A DNA stretch of 64,000 nt from Staphylococcus saprophyticus subsp. saprophyticus ATCC 15305 = NCTC 7292 (GCF_000010125.1 NC_007350.1:434001-498000), one strand, 5' to 3'; positions 39,926 through 49,985 are shown, counted from the stretch's first letter. The notes: generated from the sequence alone by a model not told the origin. Program-made: numbers and translations.

Positions 39926-39985
39926 ATGTACTACCTCCTAATTAAGTTATCGAAAGTATATCAGAATAATCTTTTTAATTGAACA

Positions 39986-40000
39986 AATATTCTGAAAATA
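39986..40000 (-). promoter_or_regulatory. CodY-like box upstream of the AbgT transporter
   Basis: AATATTCTGAAAATA matches the CodY consensus at 13 of 15 positions. It lies about 60-75 bp before the start of the transporter. Confidence 0.55.
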
Positions 40001-40150
40001 AATATGTGCTTAAGAAAAAATTTACACATATGCATGTAAAAAAGTATCAAAAAGCGTAATCAAGTTTCAATTTTCTAGAAAAAGGAAATTATATAAAGAA
40101 ACGTTTTTTACAGAACTGGAAATACATTTTTTAGATAGGAGAAGTGATGA

Positions 40151-40972
40151 ATGATGGGAAGATTAAATAACAAAATCGCTATTTTGACAGGTGCAAGTAC
40201 AGGTATTGGTGCTGCCTCAGCAAAAGTATTAGCGAATGAAGGTGCGCATGTATTGGCAGTGGATATTTCAGAAAAAGTGCATGACACTGTCAAAGAAATC
40301 AATAATGCAGGCAATACAGCTTCAGGTTATATCGTAGATGTGTCCGATGCGCACGCAGTTGAACGCTTTGCTCAAGCAATTAAAGAAAAGCATGAAAAAA
40401 TAGATGTGCTCTTTAATAACGCTGGTGTTGATAATGCGGCGGGGCGTATTCATGAATATCCAGTTGAAGTATTCGATAAGATATTAGGTGTTGATTTAAG
40501 AGGTACATTTTTAATGACTAAGTTTTTACTACCGCTTATGATGGATGAGGGCGGTTCGATTATCAATACGGCATCATTTTCTGGGTTAGCTGCAGATTTA
40601 AATCGTTCAGGTTATAATGCAGCCAAAGGTGGGGTCATTAATTTCACGCGTTCGACTGCGATTGAATATGGTCGTGAAAATATTAGAGCAAATGCTATTT
40701 CACCAGGTACGATTGAAACACCACTTGTAGATAAATTAACAGGTACGGCTGAAGATGAAGCGGGTAAAGCATTTAGAGATAATCAAAAATGGGTTACACC
40801 ATTAGGTAGATTAGGAACACCTGAAGAAGTTGGCAAACTTGTAGCTTTCCTTGCGTCTGATGACAGTTCATTTATAACGGGTGAGTCTATCACAATAGAT
40901 GGTGGTGTTATGGCGTATACATGGCCAGGAGAAATGTTAAGTGATGATAGTTGGAAAAATACAACGAAATAA
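40151..40972 (+). CDS. SDR family oxidoreductase (glucose 1-dehydrogenase / FabG-like)
   Basis: A 273-residue classical SDR. LTGASTGIGAASAKVLANEGAHV near 12-34 is the cofactor loop, and VDIS near 38-41 has the acidic residue typical of NAD preference. NNAGVDN lies near 91 and the catalytic YNAAKGG near 157-163. SPGTIETPL and a C-terminal ITIDGGVMAY follow. The carbonyl substrate is undetermined. The start could be the ATG at 40151 or the next codon at 40154; AGGAGAAGTG lies upstream of both. It stands alone between the AbgT gene and the convergent M42 peptidase. Confidence 0.85.
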   Translation: MMGRLNNKIAILTGASTGIGAASAKVLANEGAHVLAVDISEKVHDTVKEINNAGNTASGYIVDVSDAHAVERFAQAIKEKHEKIDVLFNNAGVDNAAGRIHEYPVEVFDKILGVDLRGTFLMTKFLLPLMMDEGGSIINTASFSGLAADLNRSGYNAAKGGVINFTRSTAIEYGRENIRANAISPGTIETPLVDKLTGTAEDEAGKAFRDNQKWVTPLGRLGTPEEVGKLVAFLASDDSSFITGESITIDGGVMAYTWPGEMLSDDSWKNTTK

Positions 40973-41010
40973 TTTGGTAGCTGTTTTTATGAACGAATGT
41001 GAAATGTAAT

Positions 41011-41056
41011 AAAATCCACACAGTAACTGATTAAACTCAGTCTCTGTGTGGATTTT
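41011..41056. terminator. Bidirectional terminator
   Basis: AAAATCCACACAG (41011-41023) pairs with CTGTGTGGATTTT (41044-41056). It lies between the convergent SDR and M42 peptidase genes. Confidence 0.8.
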
Positions 41057-41080
41057 AATTTATAATTAGGTTAGCGAATA

Positions 41081-42157
41081 TTACCAGATAATTTGATCGA
41101 CAACATCATTATTTAATGATTTTACAATCTCAGTTACAAGCGCTACCGAATTTTTATAATCATCTGTGTGTAAAACGGACACATTAGAATGCATGTAACG
41201 CAATGCAACCCCGATAGAGACGGTTGGTGTGCCTTCATTAGCGACATGAATGCTGCCGGCATCAGTACCGCCACCAGCAGTGGTATCTAATTGAACAGTA
41301 ATATTATGTTTTTTAGCCACGTCTTTAATATGTTTTGTGAAACCAACATGACCAATGTTGGATGCGTCCATAATAATCACAACCGGCCCATTACCAATAG
41401 CCGTATCACTGACTTGGCCTGACATACCTGGCGTATCATAAGCAATGGCAACATCAACGGCAATTGCCAAATCAGGTTTGATTTTATTGGCAGCAACTTT
41501 GGCGCCACGCAGACCGACTTCTTCTTGTACATTTGCGCCAGCCACCAAGTTGATATCTATCGCTTCATTCTTTAAATTTTGTAATACATCTATGGCAAGT
41601 GCACAGCCATAGCGGTTATCAAATGCTTTAGCAGTTAAGTATTTTTGATTAGCCAATGTTTCGAATTCACTGTATGGCGTCACCATATTACCGATTTCGA
41701 TGCCAAATTGTTCTGCCTCTTTTTTACTCTTAACACCAATATCAATAAACATTTCTTTCATATCAATTGTTTTTTTACGTTCCTCTGGTGATAATACGTG
41801 AGGGGGTTTTGAACCGATGATACCTCTGATTTTTTTACCTTCATCTGTTGTAATCGTTACCTTTTGCGAAAGCATGACCTGGTTCCACCAACCGCCAATG
41901 GGTGTGAATTTTAAGAAACCATTGTTATCAATTTTAGTAACGATAAAACCAACTTCGTCTAGATGACCTGCAACCATTAATGTTTTATCTCCATTAGTAG
42001 CTGATTTTTTACCAAAAATACCACCAAGATTGTCTTCGATAATTTCATCGCTTACGGGTATTAAATAATCGTTCATTAATGCTTTGACTGCCATTTCGTG
42101 TCCAGCAATGCCATCGACATCCGTTAGTGATTTTAGTAATTTTACTGAATCATTCAT
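41081..42157 (-). CDS. M42 family metallo-aminopeptidase
   Basis: A dinuclear-metal aminopeptidase (FrvX/YsdC, glutamyl aminopeptidase type) that trims peptides in large tetrahedral assemblies. 358 residues. Metal and catalytic residues are in AGHLDEVGFIVTK near 63-75 (His and Asp), KAFDNRYGCALA near 173-184 (bridging Asp), ANVQEEVGLRGAK near 208-220 (catalytic Glu pair), VDVAIAYDTPG near 234, and RYMHSNVSVLH near 320 (last His ligand). GGTDAGSIH near 298-306 is typical. Named enzymes differ in specificity, so I do not assign a gene symbol. Confidence 0.9.
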   Translation of the reverse strand: MNDSVKLLKSLTDVDGIAGHEMAVKALMNDYLIPVSDEIIEDNLGGIFGKKSATNGDKTLMVAGHLDEVGFIVTKIDNNGFLKFTPIGGWWNQVMLSQKVTITTDEGKKIRGIIGSKPPHVLSPEERKKTIDMKEMFIDIGVKSKKEAEQFGIEIGNMVTPYSEFETLANQKYLTAKAFDNRYGCALAIDVLQNLKNEAIDINLVAGANVQEEVGLRGAKVAANKIKPDLAIAVDVAIAYDTPGMSGQVSDTAIGNGPVVIIMDASNIGHVGFTKHIKDVAKKHNITVQLDTTAGGGTDAGSIHVANEGTPTVSIGVALRYMHSNVSVLHTDDYKNSVALVTEIVKSLNNDVVDQIIW

Positions 42158-42358
42158 AAGAATTCCCCCTTAAAAATTAATGTGTATCTATATTTTACCA
42201 TTTAGAATTTAATAATATAGTTTTTTGATTGAATACAAATTCAAATCATAAGAAACAATAATGATTGTTAATCCTTACTGAAATACTAAGACTAAATGAG
42301 TGCAATATGTAATGTGTCATGTTTCAATAGTATTATAGATAAAGTGGAGGGATTAATT

Positions 42359-42874
42359 ATGACAGAAGTTAAACATCTAACATTTGGTTCGAAAAATGCG
42401 CCAATAACAATTGAGTCGTTTATCAATTTTGCATGTCCGTTCTGCAAGAACTATTTTAAAGCAGCAGATCATGCACTCACACCTCATATTGAGTCAGGTG
42501 AAGTGCAACATGTCGTTAAACATTTTGATAAAACAAAACAAGCATTATTAAAAGGAACAGTTGCAAACATTCATTTAAATTATGACAAGCCTGAAGAAAC
42601 ATTAGCAATTATTCGCCAATTATACGATACACAAGATCAATGGAAAGTAAGTTTTGCCACAGTTGAAGATAAAATGGCAAATGAATTTAATTTAACACCT
42701 CAAAAAGATGCAGATGAACGCTCTTTAGCAATCAATGAAGAAACATTTGAACGCGGTATTAAAGGGATACCCACTGTATTTATTAATAACGAAAAATTTG
42801 AATTTAACCCCTTAAAAGATGAACAAGATAAAATTGAGTCATTGTTAAATGAAGCTATTTCTAAATTAAAGTAA
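42359..42874 (+). CDS. DsbA-like thioredoxin-fold protein
   Basis: A 171-residue thioredoxin-fold protein of the DsbA/DSBA-like oxidoreductase group. The redox motif is CPFC at residues 26-29, after the strand APITIESFINFA, and the cis-Pro loop is GIPTVFINNEKF near 136-147, with a helical insert between. No signal peptide is seen, so it is cytoplasmic unless exported another way. The open frame extends upstream to 42296, but the ATG at 42359 has GTGGAGGG. The physiological partner is unknown. A strong terminator follows. Confidence 0.85.
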   Translation: MTEVKHLTFGSKNAPITIESFINFACPFCKNYFKAADHALTPHIESGEVQHVVKHFDKTKQALLKGTVANIHLNYDKPEETLAIIRQLYDTQDQWKVSFATVEDKMANEFNLTPQKDADERSLAINEETFERGIKGIPTVFINNEKFEFNPLKDEQDKIESLLNEAISKLK

Positions 42875-42887
42875 TCTATAAAATAAA

Positions 42888-42934
42888 AAAGTCTCAAGCG
42901 TTAAAGTGATTACTTTAACGTTTGAGATTTTTTT
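42888..42934. terminator. Bidirectional terminator with a 20-bp stem
   Basis: 42888-42907 pairs with 42912-42931 (GTTAAAGT/ACTTTAAC core, one G-U), with a 4-nt loop and an eight-T tail. Confidence 0.85.
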
Positions 42935-43024
42935 TGGCTTAGCTTGGATTAAATAATGTGAATTGCAAAAGTATTGAGTAGTTCAATGCTTATTATTTAT
43001 TTTAACTTTAGCGAACTTAATCAG

Positions 43025-44608
43025 TTAAGCGTGTTCAATCAATTTTAATTTATAGTCTTGTATAGATTGGATACCACCATCTTTATTTTTAATGATAATA
43101 TGTTCTTTTGTAATTTTTGTAGGGGAATCTACGCCTACAGCTGCAGAAATATTAAATAAGCCTTCATGTAAACTTGTAATAAAATTAGTGACACGATATT
43201 TTTTCTCATCGATGATTAATCCTTTTTCACGTTTAGGATCAGTCGTTGCCACACCTACTGGACAAGTATTCATATGACATTGTTGGCTCATAATACACCC
43301 AACACTAATCATCATGCCACGGGCGATGTTTACCAAGTCTGCGCCAAGTCCTAATGCGATAGCTATCTTATCTGGCGTTATCAATTTGCCTGATGCAAAA
43401 ACTTTAATTTGATCTCTAATACCATATTTTTCCAATAATGCTGTTAAAATAGGAAGCGCTGTAAATAGAGGTAAGCCGACACCATCTTCTAATTCTTGGA
43501 ATGTTGCACCAGTACCGCCTTCTCCTCCGTCGATGGTAATGAAATTAGGATATTGCTGATTTTCAACCATTGTACGAACAAGGTTTTCTACTTCAGATAC
43601 TTTGCTAATGACCATTTTAAAGCCAACAGGTTTTTGTCCGGTTTGTTGTAATTCATGGACCCAATTCAATAAGGCATCTAGACTGTCGATATGCTCAAAA
43701 CGGTTAGGTGAGTTTATTGTCACCCAAGGTTCTACTTTTCTTATAGAAGCGATTTCTTCTGTGACTTTGTTGCCTTGCATGTGGCCACCACGTGTTTTGG
43801 CGCCTTGTGCTAATTTGATTTCAAATGCTTTAATATGTTGATTATGGGATAAATCGATAAAAGCTTGTTGGTCAAACTTTCCTGCTTTATCACGAACACC
43901 AAATAAGCCTGGTCCAATTTGAAATATAATATCAACGTTTCCAGATAGATGATGTTCCGATAAACCACCTTCGCCCGTGTTCATCCATGTACCAGCTTGA
44001 CCCAGCCCTTTTGAAAGGGCAGTGATAGCACGGCTACCTAAAGCGCCATAACTCATACCCGATTGACCTACTAAACGTTTTATTTTAAATGGATGCTCAA
44101 GTTGAGCACCTAATATAATTTGGTCTTCATCTGATAAATAGTAAGGATCTATTTCAACTTTTGTTCTATGTTCATCACGGTTAAACAAGCGTTCGTTATC
44201 AATTTTATAAATAAAAGAAGAAATCATAGGTGATTGGTCGATATGTAACTCAGCTGTTTGTAAAGGAAACATCGTGTTTTGTATATAAAAACCATCTTCA
44301 TAATCGTGTTGTGTTCCAAAACTTGTCATTCTAGAATTATATTTACCCGCAACGACAATATTTGTAAAATCATTTCTTGAAAATGGTTTACCTTTGGTAT
44401 CAGCCAAAAATAAATACTGACGTAATTCAGGCCCAATTTTTTCTCCAAAATAACGTATGCGTGCAAGTAGTGGATAATTGCGTAGCACACTATGTTGCTT
44501 TTGTCGTTTATCTTTAAAAAGTAACACTGCCCCCATTACCAGAACACTAAATAAAAAGAATACAATTATAATATTAACGATAAATTGCAAGGTAGTTAAT
44601 ATAGTCAT
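43025..44608 (-). CDS. GltB-like FMN-binding glutamate synthase domain protein (YerD-like), membrane-anchored
   Basis: 527 residues. A single N-terminal membrane helix (about 7-35) is followed by the central FMN TIM-barrel of glutamate synthase without the amidotransferase part. GQSGMSYGALGSRAITALSKG near 182-202 and the FMN/phosphate segment TIDGGEGGTGATFQE near 357 are clear. The cluster-type cysteines lie in SVGCIMSQQCHMNTCPVGVATTDP near 443-466. Such stand-alone proteins are common in staphylococci but are not proven glutamate synthases. The ATG at 44608 has AGGGGGGCTG upstream. The frame extends to 44656 without a ribosome site. Confidence 0.85.
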   Translation of the reverse strand: MTILTTLQFIVNIIIVFFLFSVLVMGAVLLFKDKRQKQHSVLRNYPLLARIRYFGEKIGPELRQYLFLADTKGKPFSRNDFTNIVVAGKYNSRMTSFGTQHDYEDGFYIQNTMFPLQTAELHIDQSPMISSFIYKIDNERLFNRDEHRTKVEIDPYYLSDEDQIILGAQLEHPFKIKRLVGQSGMSYGALGSRAITALSKGLGQAGTWMNTGEGGLSEHHLSGNVDIIFQIGPGLFGVRDKAGKFDQQAFIDLSHNQHIKAFEIKLAQGAKTRGGHMQGNKVTEEIASIRKVEPWVTINSPNRFEHIDSLDALLNWVHELQQTGQKPVGFKMVISKVSEVENLVRTMVENQQYPNFITIDGGEGGTGATFQELEDGVGLPLFTALPILTALLEKYGIRDQIKVFASGKLITPDKIAIALGLGADLVNIARGMMISVGCIMSQQCHMNTCPVGVATTDPKREKGLIIDEKKYRVTNFITSLHEGLFNISAAVGVDSPTKITKEHIIIKNKDGGIQSIQDYKLKLIEHA

Positions 44609-44803
44609 AAAAATCAGCCCCCCTATGTTAATTATATAGTACAACAAAATGAACATATTACAATAATATAGTGAGTTGAATAAGTAAGTTATTTGAGATT
44701 ATAATATTTTAGAAAGGAAGTTGATAAAAAATTTAATAATTTGTATATACACTATAAGTAGACATGATATATTTAGTATATGTACGAATTAGGAAGGTGT
44801 CAT

Positions 44804-45586
44804 ATGACTGAGAAATCAACCGAATTAAAAAATAATAATCAGCAAGATAAAAGTGTTTGGGATAACAAAAAAATTGTAAAAAGAGATTTTTGGCTTATTC
44901 CAATTTATTTATTAGCGAATAACATCATGCCACTCTTGTTATTTGCTGCTATATATATTGTCTATTCAGTATTTAATTTTAAAAATGAAGCTTTTGTAAC
45001 TGATGAAAACATACTAATTATGGGTGGCTTGCTTGCCGAAATCGTTATATTAGTTAGTTTTTATGCAATGCATTTAAAAGATCGTTTAATACCGATTTCC
45101 AACCAACGCATTCATGCAATCCCTAAATATCTGTTTATCATCGTGGCGACTTATATTGTCACACTTGGATTAAATAGTTTATATGATTGGATGATGGAAT
45201 TTTTACCTAAAGGATTGCAATATACAGAAACTCAAAATCAAATGCTTTTAGAAAAAATGTTTGAAAATAATTGGATGTTACCATTTCTATTTATAGATAT
45301 TGTCATACTCACACCAATCATCGAAGAACTATTATTTAGACATTTAATTATTCATGAGTTAGGCAAAAAGATAACATATACTGTTGCCTCGATACTCTCA
45401 ACGATATTATTTGCAAATGTGCATGTGTTAGGTGCCACATCACCATTTGAAATCGGTAGTTATCTCATCATTGGGGCTGGTTTAGCCTTTGTATATGTGA
45501 AGAGCGGAATGAATTTGGCTGTTTCAATAACATTACATGCATTAAATAATCTCATATCATTTATAGCTATCGTTATTTTAAAATAA
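44804..45586 (+). CDS. CPBP family intramembrane metalloprotease (Abi)
   Basis: A 260-residue membrane protein of the CPBP (CAAX protease and bacteriocin-processing) family. The N-terminal 40 residues are charged and cytoplasmic, then about seven helices. Catalytic motif 1 is EELLFRHLI near 177-185, with the Glu pair and Arg; motif 2 is the His in FANVHVLG near 212; motif 3 is ITLHALNNL near 245. Relatives process peptide pheromones or bacteriocin immunity and surface traits. The substrate is not known. AGGAAGGTG precedes ATG 44804, better than the upstream ATG at 44780. Confidence 0.88.
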   Translation: MTEKSTELKNNNQQDKSVWDNKKIVKRDFWLIPIYLLANNIMPLLLFAAIYIVYSVFNFKNEAFVTDENILIMGGLLAEIVILVSFYAMHLKDRLIPISNQRIHAIPKYLFIIVATYIVTLGLNSLYDWMMEFLPKGLQYTETQNQMLLEKMFENNWMLPFLFIDIVILTPIIEELLFRHLIIHELGKKITYTVASILSTILFANVHVLGATSPFEIGSYLIIGAGLAFVYVKSGMNLAVSITLHALNNLISFIAIVILK

Positions 45587-45674
45587 ATGATTTTTGAGCT
45601 TATTGATGAAACAAGCTATTAAAATTGAAAAGTTAGGGAATAGTAATGCGAGAAATTAAAAAAGGTGGGCTTCT

Positions 45675-46325
45675 ATGTTAGAACTAAAAAACATAACATA
45701 TAAGATAGATAACCGGGATATTATCAATGATATAAATTTAAAAATTGAGGCAGGCGATACGATAGCAATTGTAGGGCCTTCCGGAAGTGGTAAAAGTACA
45801 TTGTTGCGTTTGATTAGTAATTTGATTAGCCCAACAAAAGGAGAACTATATTTAAATGATAAGCCTTACGAACAAATAAACCCAGAACAACTACGTATGA
45901 ATGTAAGTTATCTATTACAAGAAAGTGATTTATTTGATAGAACTATCGGAGAAAATCTAGCTTTTCCAGCAGAAGTTAGACAAGATAAATTCGATCGTAA
46001 ACAAGCTAAACGTTTATTGAAAACAGTAGGTTTAGGTCATTATAATTTTAATACACGTGTTGAACATTTATCCGGTGGTGAAAGACAACGTATTACGATA
46101 GCGAGACAACTCATGTACACACCAAAGGTATTGCTTCTAGATGAAGCGACAAGTGCTTTGGATGTGCATAATAGTGAAAAAATAGAATCCTTAATCTTTA
46201 AATTGGCTGATGAAGGCGTTGCTATTTTATGGATTACACATAGTAATGATCAAAGTAATAGACATTTTAAAAAGAAAATTAGAATTGTGGATGGCAAAAT
46301 CGATAAGGAGGAGCGTTTATCATGA
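45675..46325 (+). CDS. ABC transporter ATPase of a FetAB-type exporter
   Basis: 216-residue ATP-binding protein with Walker A GPSGSGKST near 34-42, Q-loop YLLQESD, signature LSGGERQR near 134-141 and Walker B VLLLDEATSALD near 154-165. Its stop overlaps the next start by four bases (ATGA). The downstream permease is of the FetB/UPF0014 family, in which the E. coli pair acts in iron export and oxidative stress resistance. The same role here is inference. Ribosome site AAAGGTGGG. Confidence 0.88.
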   Translation: MLELKNITYKIDNRDIINDINLKIEAGDTIAIVGPSGSGKSTLLRLISNLISPTKGELYLNDKPYEQINPEQLRMNVSYLLQESDLFDRTIGENLAFPAEVRQDKFDRKQAKRLLKTVGLGHYNFNTRVEHLSGGERQRITIARQLMYTPKVLLLDEATSALDVHNSEKIESLIFKLADEGVAILWITHSNDQSNRHFKKKIRIVDGKIDKEERLS

Positions 46326-47095
46326 GTACAACTGCACTAGCATTAACGGGTCTCCTCTTACTTTTTCCGATTATTGTTTCTTACAAAGAAAAATTACATA
46401 TTATTAAAGATTTATTAATTGCGACGGTTAGAGCAATTATTCAATTAATTATTCTCGGCTTTCTATTGCATTTTATATTTGGTGTGAATCAAACATGGCT
46501 ATTAATCGTATTTGTACTAGTCATTATTATTAATGCTTCGTGGAATACAATTAGTAGAGCATCTCCAGTAATGCATCATGTATTTTGGATTTCGTTTGTT
46601 GCCATTTTTGTTGGTGTAGCGTTACCTCTAGTTGGTGTCGTTTTAACAGGGGCGATAGAGTTTAAGCCTAATGAAGTGATACCGATTGCAGGTATGCTAG
46701 GTAGTAATGGTTTAATTGCTATAAATTTAGCCTATCAAAATTTAGATAGAGAATTTGTGAAAGAAATGAGCCAAATTGAATCTAAGTTAGCACTTGGTGC
46801 GAATCCCAAATTATCTTCTAAAGAAACGATACGTAATAGTGTGAAAACGGCGATTGTACCAACAATTGATTCCGTTAAAACGTATGGTATTGTTTCGATA
46901 CCAGGTATGATGACCGGCTTAATTATTGGAGGCGTAGAGCCGTTACAAGCTGTTAAATTTCAATTAATGGTTGTCTTTATTCACACAACTGCGACGATTA
47001 TGTCTGCGCTTATTGCGACTTATTTAAGTTATAAACAATTCTTTAATCACCGCGATCAACTGATAAGTAGACATTTAAACCAAGAAGACGCATAA
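46322..47095 (+). CDS. FetB-type ABC permease (UPF0014)
   Basis: 257 residues with about seven helices. Family hallmarks are TVRAIIQLIILGFLLHFIF near 38-56, NASWNTISRA near 79-88, PIAGMLGSNGLIAINLAY near 121-138, and the late ATPase-coupling region SIPGMMTGLIIGGVEPLQAVKFQ near 194-216. It is the membrane partner of the preceding ATPase, and the four-base overlap implies equal synthesis. By analogy with E. coli FetB it may export ferrous iron. No substrate-binding protein is present, as expected for an exporter. A terminator follows near 47198-47236. Confidence 0.88.
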   Translation: MSTTALALTGLLLLFPIIVSYKEKLHIIKDLLIATVRAIIQLIILGFLLHFIFGVNQTWLLIVFVLVIIINASWNTISRASPVMHHVFWISFVAIFVGVALPLVGVVLTGAIEFKPNEVIPIAGMLGSNGLIAINLAYQNLDREFVKEMSQIESKLALGANPKLSSKETIRNSVKTAIVPTIDSVKTYGIVSIPGMMTGLIIGGVEPLQAVKFQLMVVFIHTTATIMSALIATYLSYKQFFNHRDQLISRHLNQEDA

Positions 47096-47197
47096 ATATT
47101 GGATAGACGGCGAGTATAAAAAGCACTGTTCAGCATTTTAATAAAAATTTTAAAAAGAATTGAGCAGAGCTTTATTGTTATGTTTCAATATAAACAC

Positions 47198-47236
47198 GAA
47201 TCTGAGATATCTATTGATGTCTCAGGTTCTTTTTTT
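47198..47236 (+). terminator. Terminator of the FetAB-type operon
   Basis: GAATCTGAGA (47198-47207) pairs with TCTCAGGTTC (47220-47229), one G-U, then T7. Confidence 0.8.
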
Positions 47237-47355
47237 GTATGGTTGGATATTTGCTGTGAGAGCAAATTCAGAAGTGTTCAAATGTGTTGACGTATGGTTT
47301 ATAATGTAATAGTTATGTAAAAATTTACATCTTAATTTAAGGGAGGAGTGAAAAG

Positions 47356-48528
47356 ATGTCGATTATGAGAATTGCCACCTTTATTTTGAGTATCTTTATC
47401 GTAGGTATGGTTGAAATGATGGTTGCAGGGATTATGAATTTGATGAGCATTGACTTGCATGTTTCGGAAGCGATTATTGGACAGTTAGTGACGCTTTATG
47501 CCATCACATTTGCCATTGCAGGACCTATATTAGTGAAAATAACGAATCGGTTTTCTCCAAGACCTGTATTATTATATGCATTGCTTGTTTTTATTGTCGG
47601 AAATATGATCATTGCTTTTGCACCTAATTTTTCTATTTTAGTATTTGGACGCATCATATCATCTGCAGCAGCAGCACTTATCGTGGTTAAAATATTAGCG
47701 CTAACAGCTTTATTAACTGCGCCACAACATCGAGGGAAAATGATAGGTATTGTTTATTCAGGCTTTAGTGGCGCAAATGTACTTGGTGTACCAATTGGGA
47801 CAATTATCGGTGACTTAGTTGGATGGAGATATACATTCTTATTTATTGTCTTTGTAAGTGTGTTAGTAGGTATATTGATGTATTTCTATGTACCACAACC
47901 TCAATATCAAACGGTAAATACAGAGTCTAGTACTAAGCAGCGTGAAAGTAATTATTCTAAAATACTTAGACCAGGAGAAGTCGCTAAGTTTTTAGCTATC
48001 ACATTCTTATTGCTAGTTGCAAATTCTGTGACATTTATTTATATTAATCCACTTATGTTATCAAGTGGTCATGACTTATCCTTCGTATCGATTGTATTAT
48101 TAATCAATGGTGTTGCAGGTGTTATTGGAACATCGATGGGTGGGTTCCTTTCAGATAAATTGACGAGTAAACGTTGGCTAACGATTGCCACTATTATATT
48201 TATCACGATGATGTTACTGTTGAATTTATTCTTATCAGTGACAGGCGTATTATTAATGATTATCTTCATATGGAATATCATGCAATGGAGTACAAATCCA
48301 GCTGTTCAAAGTGGTATTATAGAACATGTTGAAGGTGATACAAGCCAAGTGATGAGTTGGAATATGTCTAGTTTAAATGCGGGTATCGGCATTGGTGGTA
48401 TTGTCGGTGGTCTAGTTGTTTCTAAAATAGATGTTTTAGCAACTACGTACTTCACTGCAGCCATCGCATTCGTAGCTTTTATTTTAATCATTAGTCTAAA
48501 GCAAATGACTAAATTTAATAGAGCCTAA
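47356..48528 (+). CDS. MFS transporter, drug/sugar efflux (DHA1) type
   Basis: A 390-residue, 12-helix major facilitator protein. FIVGMVEMMVAGIMNLMSIDLHVSEAIIGQLVTLYAITFAIAGPIL at residues 15-59 is typical of the AraJ/SotB/PbuE-like DHA1 group (an E residue in helix 1, G-Q-L-V-T in helix 2). RGKMIGIVYSGFSGANVLGVPIG near 134-156 is motif C-like. Such proteins export sugars, purines or drugs; the substrate is open. The ATG follows GGGAGGAG. Monocistronic, with a terminator at 48578-48623. Confidence 0.85.
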   Translation: MSIMRIATFILSIFIVGMVEMMVAGIMNLMSIDLHVSEAIIGQLVTLYAITFAIAGPILVKITNRFSPRPVLLYALLVFIVGNMIIAFAPNFSILVFGRIISSAAAALIVVKILALTALLTAPQHRGKMIGIVYSGFSGANVLGVPIGTIIGDLVGWRYTFLFIVFVSVLVGILMYFYVPQPQYQTVNTESSTKQRESNYSKILRPGEVAKFLAITFLLLVANSVTFIYINPLMLSSGHDLSFVSIVLLINGVAGVIGTSMGGFLSDKLTSKRWLTIATIIFITMMLLLNLFLSVTGVLLMIIFIWNIMQWSTNPAVQSGIIEHVEGDTSQVMSWNMSSLNAGIGIGGIVGGLVVSKIDVLATTYFTAAIAFVAFILIISLKQMTKFNRA

Positions 48529-48577
48529 GGTAAATCAATTACACTTATAAAATGAACAGTGCTTTGTATATAAAAGT

Positions 48578-48623
48578 GGACTTACATTCTCAATGTAGAA
48601 GAGAGGATGTAAGTCCTTTTTTT
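48578..48623. terminator. Terminator of the MFS gene
   Basis: GGACTTACAT (48578-48587) pairs with ATGTAAGTCC (48607-48616), then T7. Confidence 0.75.
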
Positions 48624-48626
48624 AAT

Positions 48627-49985
48627 TTATAAAGTTGATTTTTCTATTGATTGGGCTGTATTAAAATGAATATCGCTAAGTGCAATTTTATTTTTCTTAT
48701 TAGAAACTTGCGCAATAATAGCGGAAAGTAAAATATAAATTAATGTACCAATAATATAACCTATTTTTAAATCAGAAATTAATAAATAAGATTGATACAA
48801 TAGCACAATAATAGCAATGATTGCCATCGTTACAAGTATTGGATAGGGTACTTTAAATGGCGATTGCTTATAAGCATCTGGATATTTTTTGGGTAGTTGC
48901 GTAGAAGCTAAAGCTGGAAAAGCAAAAACAATTAATGAAATCCCAGTACCTAACTGTGCTACAACATTTAGTGACATACCTGTAATAATAGGTAATGCAC
49001 CAATAATGTAGAAAAGTAATAAAAGCCAATGAGGTGTACCAAATCGTTTGTTCACACTACCTAAACGTTTAGGTAAATAACCATCGTGTATTGCAACTAA
49101 TAAACTTTTAGTTACCCAAGTAAACGTTGAATTGAGTGTAGTCGCTAATGCGAACATTGCGCCCCCAACCATGAAGAAGATGAATACTGGGGTCGGCAAG
49201 ACTTCTTGCGCAACACTCGTTAATGGTCTGCCAGCAACCTCTGGAATTGGTAGTACCCCTACAGCAATAGAAGCGATAAAAGCGTATAACAAACCTACAA
49301 ATATAGTTGCAATGATAATGACTATTGGAATATCTCTTTTTGGATTTTTCATTTCTCCACCTAGTTCAGCAACAACTTGCGCGCCACCAGTTGCAAACGA
49401 AACAAGCCCAACGGCAGTAAAGAATCCTGTGAATCCATCCGGAAGCATGGCATGCATATTAAAAACACCAAAATCCACATGTGGCAGACCGAAAATGATA
49501 AAACAAGACAAAGCAATAATTAGAATGACAACCATTAAATTACCAATGATAGATGCTGACTTAATACCAATGATATTAACAATAAATAAAATGGTAAGTA
49601 AGGCAAAAGCAACAAGTCTAACAGGAATACCTGGTAAGAGTCCTTCTAAGTATTGTGCGAATGATAAAGCATATAAAGATAATGTAACCTGTAAAAAGAT
49701 GAATAATAATAACCAAAATATCCCGATTTTAGGGGACAATAAACGACTTGTATACTGATACATACCACCAGTCGTAGGTAATGTGGATCCTAATATGGCA
49801 ATTGGGAACATCGTTAGTAATGTAATGATTGCGGATAAGATAAATGCGGGTGTGATACCACTTCCGGTCATTTGTATGCCAATGCCTGTTAGCGACATGA
49901 CGCCAGCACCGATAATTTGACCTATAGCAATACCCATTACATCCGTAAAGCCTAATACTTTTTTTAAGTTTGTTGCTTGTTGCAT
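48627..49985 (-). CDS. APC family amino acid permease
   Basis: 452 residues, 12 helices. The APC opening is LGFTDVMGIAIGQIIGAGVMSLTGIG near 11-36, with the GxGVM break in helix 1. The helix-6 segment is FFTAVGLVSFATGGAQVVAELGGEMKNPKRDIPI near 187-220. Gln and Glu residues in helix 6 resemble cationic or glutamate-type permeases, but no substrate can be named. The ribosome site GAGGTGA precedes ATG 49985. Single gene; the long antisense frame over it is a shadow. Confidence 0.88.
   Translation of the reverse strand: MQQATNLKKVLGFTDVMGIAIGQIIGAGVMSLTGIGIQMTGSGITPAFILSAIITLLTMFPIAILGSTLPTTGGMYQYTSRLLSPKIGIFWLLLFIFLQVTLSLYALSFAQYLEGLLPGIPVRLVAFALLTILFIVNIIGIKSASIIGNLMVVILIIALSCFIIFGLPHVDFGVFNMHAMLPDGFTGFFTAVGLVSFATGGAQVVAELGGEMKNPKRDIPIVIIIATIFVGLLYAFIASIAVGVLPIPEVAGRPLTSVAQEVLPTPVFIFFMVGGAMFALATTLNSTFTWVTKSLLVAIHDGYLPKRLGSVNKRFGTPHWLLLLFYIIGALPIITGMSLNVVAQLGTGISLIVFAFPALASTQLPKKYPDAYKQSPFKVPYPILVTMAIIAIIVLLYQSYLLISDLKIGYIIGTLIYILLSAIIAQVSNKKNKIALSDIHFNTAQSIEKSTL

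Noticed and set aside
40050..40066. cre-like AAAAAGCGTAATCA upstream of the SDR at 40151
   Set aside because: Three mismatches to the consensus, at the level expected by chance in AT-rich DNA.
49132..49758. 208-residue open frame antisense to the APC permease
   Set aside because: It mirrors the codons of a well-supported membrane protein, has no ribosome site and no family features; a shadow frame.
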